64,000 nt of DNA from Isoetes taiwanensis (Eukaryota > Streptophyta > Lycopodiopsida > Isoetales > Isoetaceae). Under the pieces are notes generated by a model. That model did not search any database. It was given only the letters and a program-made list of their open reading frames with translations, and had not been told where the DNA came from. Positions 23,418-34,600 of the stretch are shown one piece after another. The DNA is taken from contig JAJEKV010000077.1 in the NCBI GenBank assembly GCA_021234155.1, positions 3,314,472-3,378,471 on the forward strand. The letters are read 5' to 3'. Position 1 is the first letter of the stretch, and every line of letters begins with the position of its first letter. The position numbers and the translations under genes were made by a program.

Positions 23418-25467
23418 CCGCGCTCTTTGATCCCCGGACGCAGCTTATGAAGGAGGAAGTAGGAGAGCCACCTCCATCGGTAAATTGAAGAAATCTTAGG
23501 AAGAAGAATTCGCGAAAGAATGCCTTGAAGAAAATTAATACCGTGGACGAAAGAAAGAGTGAAGGTATTTAAATGGTACATAATCGCATGTTTTCCCTCC
23601 TCGTGATTCCTAAGAAGGGAAGGATGATGCCAAGAGCGGTTATGCCACGTAAGGGGCCCCATTGAAGACCCACAAAATGTTGCCGCCGTTGAAGCAGCCG
23701 TCGCAAATGCGTCAAAGAGGCCGCGGAAAGAAGTAGGGATGTACGTTAGGGAGGGACGCCCGCACCGCCGCAACTCTCAGGCGCATTGCCAAGAAGAAAT
23801 TCTAAGGAAGCCATGGCTCTAGTATTCTTTTGCCGCAGGGAGGACCAACGCACGCAATTGACCGCAGAAGAGGAAGATAAACTCCACGTATGAGACGCCG
23901 TAAATGGCCGCTGGGGAGCGCTTTGCCATAAGTTTTCTTCAAAAATGGATGCCACAGCTGATTCCAGCTTGGGGTCGAAATTGAAGACCCTAGTAAGCCC
24001 GGCCGGTTGCGTAATAGCCGCTTTTGTTGCCGGAAGATTTATTCGGCCGCAGGGTAATCTATCTGGCGGCGTAAGAGGCCGCTAGGGAAGAGGTCCATTC
24101 ATTGTCGCTACGATGGGGGTCGGATAGCGTATGGATTAAGAGGAAAATCCACTTTATGATAGGGTCGGAATTGAAGACCCACCGAGGCCCTGCGTAAAAA
24201 ACCCACCGAGGCATGGAGAATTTACCCCTCGAGATGGCCAGCAGAGGGATGCCGCTGCCCTAAATGGGAAAGTTCCGGAAGAGGTTGTACGCTGGCAGAT
24301 CTTGTTTCATATGTCGCGTAGGTGCGGGATACTTTCGGAGGAGGGAAACTTTGTTGTCTCAAACAGTTCTCCGGAAATGATAGAAATAAATGGTGCCTTA
24401 CATCCAAGATTCCTCCGGTGTTGTGCCGCCAATTCCTCCTTTCAATTATCCCGTGAATCTTTCGCCTCAAGATTGCACCGATTAATGGTCGGGTAATGCA
24501 GCTTGTGCTTAAGCCTCCAACCCAAGGCGATGCTTCGCTATACATATGATGCATTGTTTTCCCGAGGGTCTACTCTCTTTGCATTACCATTAAGGCGCCG
24601 AGTGTGGGGATTATATGACCAAGCACATAATGGAGTACACTTTATCGTTTTACAGAGGTCGCGGATTAATCGCTTAGCCATGTCCAAAAGGCGCATGATT
24701 CCTTGGTGATGGAGCTGGAGGGAAGGATGTGTGCATTGTTTTGGAAGATGCAGATCTAGATCTTGCACCGCAAATATAATGAAGGGTGGATTCTCCCAAG
24801 GGGCCAATGTTGTGTGTTCACCAAAGATATAAACAAAGCTACTATTGTAAGTGATGCCATGGAAACCGGCACAATGCAAGTTAATTATGCTCCAGCCTAG
24901 AGGCACGGATCATTTCCTTCCAGAAATCAAGGAAAGTGATAACACTTATTTCAAATATGGAGATCCTCGATTGGAGATATGACAATCAAGGAGGGCCCAA
25001 GCCTCAAATTTCATATCCGTATCAAGATAAAGATGAAGCACTCATTCCAAAGTTGAAGATACAAGAGATGAGAAGAAAATTTTACAAGATCTTCGATTCA
25101 CCGTATCATGCTTGAAAGTAATTGAACTGGCTGCTCTAATTATGCTTATGTTTATGGGGAAGCATTCCAAAGAAATTATTGAGCAATTATTGAAGATTAA
25201 GGGGAGAATTGGATAAGTTATAATCTTCAACAATTATGTTATGAAAGAGAAGCTTGGAACACTCTCCAAGATCTCAATTGTTGGAGATCTTATTTCATAA
25301 AAGGAACTTGAAGAGTGTACAAATTTCAACCGTATCGCTCATGTACCAAGCACATTCATGTGCATGCAACCTCAAAAGGAAGATCAACAGAAAACTAACA
25401 TGAGCCAAAGGTGGCTCACTTATATTCCCTGGACATGATGATTTTGGTTAGCTGAGGTGCTAGTCTT

Positions 25468-25476
25468 GAGGGAGGG
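25468..25476 (+). promoter_or_regulatory. Polypurine tract
   Basis: GAGGGAGGG immediately before the 3' LTR, the plus-strand priming site. Confidence 0.75.
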
Positions 25477-25691
25477 TGTTAATATATGACAATCCTCCAC
25501 CTCAAAGAATATAGGCCACGCCATCAATGTGATGTGGCAATCCACATAAAGAGTCATGTCTCATATGAAGAGTCGTGATCTGCTCATGTAGGAGTCTACA
25601 TATTAAGCTACGGAGGAGCTTGTCCCACCCATTTTCTATTGAATATACTGCACTATATTAGTTATCTCTGTCCCTCTCTATATTATTTACA
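25477..25691 (+). repeat. 3' LTR, 215 bp
   Basis: Ends ATTTACA, followed by the GATTA target duplication. Confidence 0.9.
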
Positions 25692-25696
25692 GATTA

Positions 25697-27229
25697 GCTT
25701 ATGAGAGTCACTTGAAAATGATAACAATTGAAAATTTGTATGGAGTTTATTGTGGCTGCAAAAGAGCAGTAAATAGCATGCCAAAAATATGTGCTAGATT
25801 TTCAACGCAAAGAGTTCTATAATTATAGGATTCAAGTGTGCTAAAAATCACGATAAGAGTGGATCAGATAATCGCGGGAAAGCCGAGAAGAACTCTGGAA
25901 TTAGAATAAGCTCGTAATCAAGCAAGAGGAGCTGAATTTGCTTCTTAGCAAATGGATTTGTACAAGCAAGGATAGATTAGAGTGAATCAAGGGCTGAAAG
26001 TGATCCTTCAAGACATTTGGAGTGTTTAAGGATCCGCCGCACTTAGTTAATCCATGTATGGCATGTTGGCCTCACCGAACTATCCGAAGGGCCGATTCAG
26101 CCTAAGAAAGGGGTAATTGGACCCGGAATATCATTAAACTAGAGAATCGATGTGCATCCCGCAAGATTTGAAGAGCTTAGAAGTGACCCAACCGCAAGAA
26201 ATCCAAGAAAACATACTCAAATCCAAAGGGAATCAAGCCGATTTGGTGTTAGAACATGTCCGATTTGGCTGTGGGTCATAAGTAGATTGGGAATCGAGGC
26301 TGAAATCGACTTGGAATCGATTAAACCCCTAAATCGATGATGGGTCAGGCCAAAACCTCTTGAAAAGGGCCGATTTGGGGCTTAGAATGGCCGATTTGCA
26401 TTCTGAGTCTTCAACCGTAAGAATCAATCTGCTCGAACCGCCATGGTGCGGATTTGTTACTTTTGACTATTGCTTGTTAATTAGCTCATATTTAGCTGCA
26501 AATAAGTATATTAGTAGTTCAAAGGAAAATGATAGAAAGTTCAAGGACTTGGATTGAGGACATACCATCTGCAGAGTACGCCAGGTCCTGCTGCAAGAGA
26601 TTTAGAAGAGACATGATGGAATAATCTATGAACTTTGCATTGCTTGAATATAACACGCTAAGAAAGAATAAAACTCTTTTTAGAAGTAAATAACTCAGAT
26701 AATTATATGAGCTTGCTCCTCGAGATGGGGCTAGCCTAAGAATCATTTGAAGGTGATACAGGCAATTGCGGCCAGAAGACCTTACGGATTTTTAAGCTGG
26801 AAAGATGTAATTGGTGGTTCCACTTTGCATGTGTTAAGTAATGATTAGCTATGGAAATTGAATTTTAATATTAAAACCATGAAACCATATCTAAGGGAGC
26901 TTAAGTGAATAATGTGGTGAAGTGAGTCCTGCATCGACCTTATAGGGGGAATAAGTGTAGTTAGCCATGGGATGATTGCTCTGTTTTTAATGTATATTTT
27001 GGCTCTTTGCACTTCTATGCTTGGTCTTTGATAAAATATGATATGGGTGGATTCTATGATGCTAGATGGATGGAGTATGAGTTGTTAGCATGCCAAACTC
27101 AGATGAGTTTGGTCTTATATGTAATTATCTGATCAATGGGACTATACTTTATTGAGCATGTATATAAGTCTCATGTATGTTTAATTTAGATGTTAAACGT
27201 GTTGGTGCAACAGCCTAGGCCAAGGGGCT
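25697..27229. other. Intergenic, no supported gene
   Basis: AT-rich. Around 26090-26430 the phrase CCGATTTGG and close variants recur, a loose local repeat. No domain, RNA or element border was found. Confidence 0.4.
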
Positions 27230-27900
27230 AGGTCCGTTTCATCTAATTTGACATTCCCACCATGCAAACCTGCTTCTAATAAAACCTGTTCAACTCTACG
27301 AATTCCTTCCTCTCTTCACTTCTTGTGTGAAATGTTCCACACAAATCTGCAGCTCAAAGATATCATCTTGTCGATGATTCTCACGAAGCCGTACAAAGTG
27401 CAGATATGGACTCTCTCCAATGGAATGGGAAAAATACCATGGAAATTGAGATTTTTTTCTCCTCTATTAGGAGCATTTTCTTGATTAAGGGACAAGGTTA
27501 AAACCATCCTCCCAGTGCTTGACTTCCTTGCATGATTGCAGTAGAGACAACTTTTGCAAGTTCCTTGTCCTCCACCACTTACGTTGTACATTGTTTTCTT
27601 AGTTTTTAAATATGCATCTTCTAGTCTTTTTCTGAATGTTCTTGTTCTTGGAATTTGTATCGAAGTTTTCTCTTCATATATAAATTTCTCCTTTCAAATT
27701 CTCCAGTTTCAGCTTGCAAAGATTTATCAAAGACATTCACAACTTCTGTGAACATCAAATTCGTATTACTGCTTGCTCTCTTCGACATGCTAAAGGAGTC
27801 ATCTCTTCTTTCACATTCTTAAGCATGTCTATTCTGGTAGCATTCTTTAGGCTGCTTATATTCATCATTCCCTCCCTTAAGCAGCTAAAGATTATGCCAT
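27230..27900 (-). pseudogene. Transposon-type protein, N-terminal or middle part
   Basis: Minus-strand pieces: FERRNLYMKRKLRYKFQEQE (charged helix), then CKSCLYCN (CxxCxxC cluster), LERVHICTLYGFVRIIDKM, and after an in-frame TGA near 27311 REEGIRRVEQVLLEAGLHGG ending near 27230. Two further frame changes occur around 27580-27640. I recall the string HICTLxxxxRIxxK followed by GLHGGNV from the same uncharacterised transposon proteins as 22040-22770, where it lies N-terminal to the GMEKSH part. It directly follows the end of the 441-residue frame but is in a different frame, so it is probably a separate element. Confidence 0.4.
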
Positions 27901-27906
27901 TAGAAC

Positions 27907-29232
27907 TTAAATGAAGACCTTTGGAATTAGCTTCTTTATCTTTATGTTGATCTGCAATTTGAGGCTTGGGCCCTCCCTGAATCTGAGCTCTAACTGCGTC
28001 TTGTGCATCAGGGATGGGATATGGATATTTGGATCTCTCTTTTGTGCAATCTCATTGCTTGCATCTCTTCTCTCTGGAGCATCTTCTATGGCTGAAAAAT
28101 TCGTGCGAAAGCAGCCATATGCATTCTGGTACACTGGATAAAAGCATTCCTCAATTACAGATCCGAAATCTATAATTTCCAGACGGTTTTGTGCTTGCTC
28201 CTGCTGGCATTTGTCTTCCATTGTTGCATGCACATCGACGCCAACAAAGTCAAATCTGCATGCTTTTGGAAGGTTCCTTTCTTCTTGGACGATGGCATGT
28301 GCTTGACTCTCTTCTGTAACCTCTTTAACAAGAGCATTTGAGGGATTTTTAACAGGATTGAAATGAACAGCAGAATCTCCAACGACAATGGATTCTTCTA
28401 CCACGACCCTAGTCCAGTCTTTTGTGGCCATCTGCATCTCTTCTGCAGCCATGCTTCTTTCTCCCAAATCGTCTTGGGTTGCCACAATTTGTTGGGCAAC
28501 ATCCTTCTGGCTATCTCCTGCGATATCTTCACCATCTCTGGCTTCTCTAAATGGCATCCCTCTGGCTATCTCCATCTGTACTGGGTTTTCTGGTGCGGCA
28601 TCAGAATTCTTCTCTGCAATGTTCCTTGGCAGCAGTGGGTCTTCATAGACACGATTAGCAACCGTATTTGCATGCAACTGATCATGAGATATGTTCTTCT
28701 CTTCAATGGCAACTTCTTCTGCAACAATTTTCAATGCCCCATTCTTGGTCTCATCTCCAACTGTCGCCTCTTCTTCATATGCTAGTATTATTTGGCCATT
28801 ATTTTCCGGTCCAAGGACCTCTGCAAAATTTGCGGCGTCCTTCTCTTCGGCAAAGAATACTAGATCCATAGCTTCACCGAATTTCTTCTTGGCAATCTGC
28901 CGAGGGTCTGCATCAAATTCTGGAGGCGTCCCTCCCTTGCTGTAAATCCCAACTTCTTCTGGAAATTTCCCTTCATGGTGCATCTTCATTAAATGATCCC
29001 CTTGCAAATCTTCAATTAGATTTCTGAAAATTTGGGCATGTGCAGCGGAATTCTTTGCTGGAATTTTGTCTTCTTCCAGAATACATCGCCGACCAGTAAA
29101 GCATTCAGTTATGCAGGCGTTGCTTTTCAATTGAAAATCCTTAATACATTTCTTAAACACATCCTTCGATAGAAATCTCCTTTTCCTTAATTTCTTCATT
29201 TGGGGAGGAGGTTCCCCTACTTCGTCCTTCAT
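27907..29232 (-). CDS. 441-residue orphan ORF of an LTR element
   Basis: Open from MKDEVGEPPPQMKKLRKRRF to the stop. It starts 28 bp after the primer-binding site of the LTR at 29274-29488, the position of gag. The N-terminus is basic (about residues 12-35), most of the rest is acidic and Ala/Glu-rich (EEVAIEEKN, AAEEMQMATKD), and the C-terminus is basic. There is no zinc knuckle, protease, integrase or RT motif. The decayed element at 23188-25691 begins with the same MKxEVGEPPP and contains a match to the segment around PRQIAKKKFGEAMDLVFF, so the protein belongs to an element family and is not chance. Function unknown; a divergent Gag or a captured host sequence are both possible. The longest open frame in the window apart from the ROCO gene. 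Confidence 0.6.
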   Translation of the reverse strand: MKDEVGEPPPQMKKLRKRRFLSKDVFKKCIKDFQLKSNACITECFTGRRCILEEDKIPAKNSAAHAQIFRNLIEDLQGDHLMKMHHEGKFPEEVGIYSKGGTPPEFDADPRQIAKKKFGEAMDLVFFAEEKDAANFAEVLGPENNGQIILAYEEEATVGDETKNGALKIVAEEVAIEEKNISHDQLHANTVANRVYEDPLLPRNIAEKNSDAAPENPVQMEIARGMPFREARDGEDIAGDSQKDVAQQIVATQDDLGERSMAAEEMQMATKDWTRVVVEESIVVGDSAVHFNPVKNPSNALVKEVTEESQAHAIVQEERNLPKACRFDFVGVDVHATMEDKCQQEQAQNRLEIIDFGSVIEECFYPVYQNAYGCFRTNFSAIEDAPERRDASNEIAQKRDPNIHIPSLMHKTQLELRFREGPSLKLQINIKIKKLIPKVFI

Positions 29233-29260
29233 CCCAGCGTCCCAGGATCAAGAGCACGCA

Positions 29261-29273
29261 GGCTCTGATACCA
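29261..29273 (-). promoter_or_regulatory. Primer-binding site, minus strand
   Basis: Reads TGGTATCAGAGCC on the minus strand, the canonical initiator-tRNA-Met site, directly after the LTR. Confidence 0.85.
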
Positions 29274-29488
29274 TGATAAATTTAGGAGATCAAGATAACT
29301 ACAATGCACAATATATATTGAATAGAGAAAACTGGATGGGAACAGGCTTCCCACCGTAGCCTGATATATGCAGACTCTCTATGAACAGACACGACTATTG
29401 GATAGGACACGACTCTTTAGATAGATTGCCATGTCATCATATGACGTGGCTAAGATAGATGAGATGGCGGATTGGACATATTCCAACA
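29274..29488 (-). repeat. 5' LTR of the 441-aa-ORF element
   Basis: On the minus strand it starts TGTTGGAATATGTCC and ends AAATTTATCA (215 bp). It shares the order GCCACGTCAT, TGGCAATC, AAAGAGTC, TCTGTTCAT and GGCTACG with the LTR at 23188, so the two are relatives. No second LTR was found at lower coordinates, so the 3' end is lost. Confidence 0.75.
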
Positions 29489-30600
29489 ATCTGCTCAATA
29501 TATCTATATTTTAACTTATTCTAAAAAGATCAGAAAGTTTGTAGCTCATATTTCCATTTGCCAGCAATTTGTCCAATTTATAAATCTGAAGCCTAGACCT
29601 TGAAGTTTTTTGAGGAATTCCAGCACTCCAAGCTTTTAAGAGAGCACTCCAAATTTCCAACTACTTGATTTTCCTGCAAATTAATAATCTTATTTTCCTG
29701 CAATAACTTTGAGTCAGTCTCAGAATCATCATCATAAATATTTGATAACTTTTCTAGTGTTCCAAGTTTTGAGCTGGTTCCCTTTTCTCTATTTGTGCAG
29801 CAGGTAATTTTGTGTCTTTATAATGTTGTCCTTCATCAAAAATGACATCTCTACTGATCACTACTTTCCTTTTTGCAGGGTCAAATAATCTATAAGCCTT
29901 AGATTGCTCATCATATCCCACAAGATATGCAATTCTAGCTCTATCATCAAGTTTTTGCCTTTGTTCCTTTGGAACATGCACAAAACTTAAACACCCATAG
30001 CTTTTAAGCTTTTCAAAATTAGGTTTCTTGCCTGATCAAAGCATTTCTGGTAAAGATCCATTTATACTTGCTGATGGAATCATATTTTGTACTTCTACAG
30101 CAGTTCTAACTGCTTCTTCCCATAGGTAATTTGGTAGCCCTATGTGTTTGAGCATTGCTCTCACATCATTTAATATTGTCTCTGCTACACCATTCTGTTG
30201 AGGGAAATGTGAACAAGTTAGCTGTCTCTTTATTTCTTTTGACCTACAAAATGCTTTGAATCTTCCAGATAGATATTCTCCACCTCTGTCTAAACGTATG
30301 CATTTTACTTTATTTCCAGTTTCAAGCTCAACCTCTGTTATATATTCCTTGAGTGCTTCAAAAGCCTATACTTGGTTCTCAAGCATTTTACTTTTGCCTT
30401 TCGACTGAAATCGTCTATAAAGGTAATGAAATACTTTTTTCCTGTAATTCCTCTTACATTAAGAGGCCCACACAGATCAGTATGCACGACTTCCAATATT
30501 TCTTTTGCCCTCTTGTTTGATTTTCTGAATGGTAGTCTAGCAAGCTTTCCAATCATGCAACCATAACACAATTTGTGTTCACTTTTCAATTTGCAATCCC

Positions 30601-31496
30601 ATCGATCCGAGACATCGGATCGCCATTCTAGAATGGGACGAGCATGCATGTTTTGCATGCATGCGCGATGCCCGCTCCGGTTGGGAGTTCGCTATTTTAG
30701 GCGCGTTTACGCTCGACTTCTCATCGGCTTCCTCTTCTCTCCAGCATCCTTATTCTCTTTGAACCCACCCTCCCCTTCTTTGTTATTGTATTTTTATCGC
30801 GGGCACGCTACAGAATCAGCCCCTCCACTTTGGGAGGTTTGTTTTGTCTTGTTGTTTTGTTGGTGATGTGCGGTGTACATGGGTTAGCAAGCGACATATG
30901 TTTCGACTTTTCCATTCGTGGTTTTGGGAGCGATTTTTATGCCTTTACGCTTGTCCAGCCCCCTTGGTTTGGCTTATCACTAGGGTTTTTCCTCTAAAAC
31001 CCGAAAGGGCTGGGTTTTTAATCCCTTGATAAGCTTTCGGCGTACACTAGCCCAAATCTCTATTAGCATTGTATTTTGTTGGGGTCCAAATGATATAATT
31101 GATTTTCCCTTTAATTTTTATGGGGTAGTTCGCGATGTGTGCGGCTACCCACCATCCACCATTGTAGAAAATCACGAGATGAATGAGAAGCAAGTCTAAA
31201 GGCTACGCATGCCCGCTTCGGTTGGGAGTTCGCTATTTTAGGCGCGTTTACGCTTTCGACTTCTCATCGGCGCTTCCTCTTCTCTCTCGGCAAGACCTTA
31301 TTCTCTTTGAATTGTTTCCGAGGCGGTGGGAGGGGCTTCTTCCTGCCTGGTTTGGCCAATTTGGCGTTGCTTTCATGCTGTCCTTTCTCGGCCTTTAGCC
31401 TTCATCCTGTGACCTTCGTCCTCGATCCTAGTTTGTTAAGGAAGTCCTTTGGTATTCGGGCGGTTTGTTGGTTTCATGCGAGTCCCATTCTAGAAT
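30601..31496. mobile_element. 0.9 kb insertion in Copia integrase
   Basis: Its ends carry ATTCTAGAAT followed by GGGAC...GCATG in opposite orientation (30625 and 31496). The left end also has the palindrome GATCCGAGACATCGGATC (30604-30621) and a hairpin of GCATGCATG arms around 30642-30663. Inside, a ~100 bp block (GGTTGGGAGTTCGCTATTTT...) occurs twice, at about 30672 and 31213. No transposase is seen; the class is undetermined. Confidence 0.55.
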
Positions 31497-32310
31497 CTTC
31501 AATTAGTCCCTATTTTACCATGGCCTGTATATTTTCGTTGCTGGCATGGCATAATCTTTGATGCCACACATTAATATCTGAAACTATGATTGCATTTACA
31601 CTTGGCAAATGATTATTTTCAAAACCAAAGAGATTGCCAACTCTTTTTCCCAGAAATTTGATTTCATTATCCAAAGAGATAGTACATTTCAATCTGTGAA
31701 AACTGACAGAATAACCCATGTCTATAAGTTGACTTACAGATATTAAATTTCTCACTAGAGAAGGTACACACAAAACATCTTTCAAGACTACTGCTTTGCC
31801 TTGTAAATCAAACAACTCGAGTGTTCCAGAATATTGGACCCTTTGCAATTCTCCATTCTCTAGTTTGATGTAACCTCCTTTTTCTGTTTTTCCATCTCTA
31901 AGTAACTTGGCTGAGCCAGTTACTGTTTTCTCTGCTCCACTATCTAGGATCAACAGGTTATTTGCATCATTAGATTCCTTACTAGAAATATTCAAAATAT
32001 CATTACATACCTCAACATCTTCATCATCTTCACTATTTTCCTCTTCAATCTCTTGAGTCAAATTGATTGCCGCCTATTCTCCCCTATTGCAGATGCTTCT
32101 CCAGAAGGGCTATTCTCCCTTCTTCCTGCAATCATACTACTTGAACCATTAGTATTGCCAGAATTTTCATCTTCTAACAATTCCCACAAGTTTTCATTTT
32201 CAAGAATATTTCTCATTTGTTCCTTCCAAATTTGAAAAACCTGGACCTCCCTCATAGATCTTAATTCCACTGAGGAGCGCAACTCCAAATCTGCTAGACA
32301 TTATGAACAA

Positions 32311-32328
32311 CCTGTGCTCTGATACCAA
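32311..32328 (-). promoter_or_regulatory. Copia primer-binding site, minus strand
   Basis: Reads TTGGTATCAGAGCACAGG on the minus strand, initiator-tRNA-Met type, next to the LTR end TAACA. Confidence 0.85.
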
Positions 32329-32951
32329 TGTTAGGATCTAAAATGTCTAGCTTTCAATTTATCTACTTGCAATACAAATATTCAAATGTCTTCAATAAAC
32401 ATGGTAACCTTAGATTATAACCATTGAATACAGTTTTGAATGATAACACTTAGTATTGCACAAAAATATCCTCGAGAACTCGGGCATTCACCTCATTGAT
32501 GAATCCGGCACACACAATCTGTACATTCTCATTAGATTTATATTTTCAAGCACCGATCCTTCCGGAATCGGCACCGATCTGGCCCTGCCGGTACGCTCCA
32601 TTCTAAGTTTGAATCTGGAGCTTGACAGTTGGTCATTCGACCGAGATTTCAATTTTATTTGCAACCATTAACCATAAGGTTTTCATATAATATTATAACC
32701 ATTGAACCATGGTTATACACCACCAATAAACCATCAACTACTAGACCTTAGGTTTTAAACCAATTCGTCCATGTATTCATGTAATGCCATATGGCTTTGT
32801 GCTCTGTCCAATTTCCTTGGCCAACATGGCTCTTCTGTCTTACCAACAACTTGCAGGATTATCTCTGATCTTCATAGTGCAGCCTTGACAGTCTGTAACC
32901 TTTCAACTTCAACTGTTATTGCAACCAACTATGATACATCTTAGAACAACA
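32329..32951 (-). repeat. Probable 5' LTR of the Copia element
   Basis: The inner border (TGTTAGGATC on the plus strand) is set by the primer site. The outer border at AACAACA (32951) is a guess from TG...CA ends, since no second LTR is present for comparison. Confidence 0.45.
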
Positions 32952-33529
32952 ATTTTAATAACATTCTCAATGTTCCCCTATGAACCAGGGCATAGCCCAA
33001 AAGCCAACGATCGTCTTATTTAACAACCATGGTCATGTTTGAAGCAGCATGAAATAAAAGAAACTCCGTGTATTTTTTTCTTCGATGTGGCTTTAACATG
33101 ACACTCACGAAAAAATTGGTTAAGTCCATAAAAAGCCCGTGTATTTTTTTTGGTTCAAACATGACTGTGATTGATAAATAAGACGCTCGAAAACCCAAAA
33201 CCAGTTAAAATACTTTGGATTCGAATTTAACCAGTGAATGGGTTAAGGAAAACGACCCTTGTGTCTTTGTGGTAATAAGACAGGCACATCTAAAAGCTAT
33301 GAATAAAATATCTACGAAAACATCTACACAGTCTGTGATATCACAGAGAAAAAAAGGGCATCGAACATATGCTGCCAGTTCTATTGTCTGAAGAAGCCTG
33401 CGAAATTTGAGCTGCCATAGCTTCCGCAATCAAAACCTCGTAATTTTCTCCCTTTTTTGCTTCTTTTCTCTATGATACACTGCCAAGAACCCAGTTGGAG
33501 CTTTTACTTGTCTGGAGACAAAAGAGCTC
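32952..33529. other. Intergenic, repeated lead-in
   Basis: Two related phrases in opposite sense about AACATGAC / GTCATGTT near 33030 and 33155. No gene is supported. Confidence 0.35.
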
Positions 33530-34600
33530 CTAGCTATGAATCAGCATGATGCCAGTATGCATATGCACCCGGGACGCCTTCTTCTGATTACAGTAGTCGG
33601 ATTTTGCAATATCCAACCATAGACTCACTAAAATTCCATCATATGCTGCAACATCATGCCCACTAAATCTTTCTACAAAAACCTGTATGCAGCAAGAAAC
33701 AGATTTGGGCACTGGCGACTTGCACTATGGCATCTTAATAAGCTTAGGAAAAAATTAGATCAGGGAAATAATTCGAACTATAGCTGCAATTAGATCAGGG
33801 AAATAATTCGAACAGCAAGCAATTCAACCATTCCGGTATCAATTGCAGGCTTCAATGGGCAGCAAGGATTTTAAGTATAAGCCGGCTATTCCGACACCCA
33901 CGGTACGCTTTAATGCGGAATTAATGTGTGCCAGGGAAACAAGAGCTTGAAATAGCTCCCATAAATTTTTTTTTTACCTTATTTACACAACAATTTGGGA
34001 AACACCTCGCCGTTTCGAGCAACATACTTATGGCTACTTTTATCTTTTGCTCACAGAAGGCCGGCCATCCTTAAACTTTAAATCGAAGCTTGAAATTAAA
34101 GCAAGCAAAAGATTTACCTGGACACTGAGATTGGCGACGACGGCCTTAGCATAAGCACTTTGATTGCCGGATCATGCGCTCAACCAAGGGTTTGACCTAT
34201 AGTATTCTGGGGGAACCTATTCTGGCAAGGATTGGAGCGCTTAACAGCGAGAATGAATTTGCCCCTGCCCTCTACGATTTTGCTCGCTCAAAGATTTGGA
34301 GGATGAAATCGACTTAAAGCTATGCCCTAAGGATTATAGGGATGGAAGCAAGCCAAAGCCATGCTCATGTCTTGCATGAAAGGAAATTAATCAGTTCTTG
34401 TGCAGAAGTACATCCGGCAAATTCGCAAGCAGCGAAAACGTAAGGCAAGGATCGGCAAGGATCTTTAAAATCGAACGATCCTACCAGTTTGCTTTGTCTT
34501 TTATCAAGAGAGACGGATGTTTTGGGCTTCAAACCCTCATTTTTTTTGCGCAGCAAGGCATCCTTTCCCTGTTCCAAACTCTGCTCCGACTTTCCTATAT
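33530..34600 (-). other. Weak spliced-gene candidate, unrecognised
   Basis: Minus strand. A possible first part, KTSVSLDKRQSKLVGSFDFK (34365-34577), has TATA-like ATTATATAG about 30 bp upstream. A possible exon ends SAYAKAVVANLSVQ before GTAAAT (donor near 34118). A possible last exon follows TGCATACAG (33530-33690, VERFSGHDVAAYDGILV ... stop). Frames between do not join without shifts, and no domain is recognised. A 35 bp tandem repeat lies at 33759-33807. Confidence 0.25.

Larger units (their letters stand above)
23188..25691 (+). mobile_element. Complete short LTR retrotransposon, 2504 bp
   Basis: LTRs at 23188-23403 and 25477-25691 begin TGTTAATATATGACAATCC and end TATTATTTACA. GATTA flanks both sides (23183-23187, 25692-25696). 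A tRNA-Met-type primer site follows the first LTR and a purine tract precedes the second. The internal part is only 2.07 kb and has no intact gag or pol. It starts with MKEEVGEPPP (23448) and shows a decayed match to the 441-residue protein at 27907-29232, so it is a non-autonomous relative of that element. Many G/C-rich spots break the frame. Confidence 0.9.
29530..32328 (-). pseudogene. Copia retrotransposon remnant, 5' half, split
   Basis: From the primer site down: gag start (32058-32288, with EVQVFQIWKEQMRNILEN), a protease site LILDSGAEKTVTGSA and the gag-pre-integrase part (31510-32061, WHQRLCHAS), then integrase (30338-30600: KLCYGCMIGKLARLPF, VHTDLCGPLN, FITFIDDFSRKAK), more integrase in broken frames (29982-30337) and the C-terminal KLDDRARIAYLVGYDEQSKA (29754-29981). 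Integrase is cut by a 0.9 kb insertion at 30601-31496; removing it restores GLIED-WDCKLKSEHKL. RT and RNase H are absent; the region stops next to the LTR at 29274-29488, which may have been inserted into this copy. Confidence 0.85.

Noticed and set aside
24222-24906. Minus-strand ORFs inside the short LTR element
   Set aside because: The element is plus-oriented by primer site and purine tract; these are antisense frames.
28363-28945. Plus-strand ORFs opposite the 441-residue frame
   Set aside because: Serine/cysteine-rich shadows of the acidic minus-strand protein.
30601-31496. Helitron inside the Copia remnant
   Set aside because: The left end begins TC and hairpins are present, but the 3' end is CTAGA with no A-T target fit and no hairpin at the right distance.
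32456-32671. 71-residue plus-strand ORF within the putative Copia LTR
   Set aside because: No domain, lies on the non-coding strand of the LTR, and has a small palindrome (GCACCGATC) suggesting repeat DNA.
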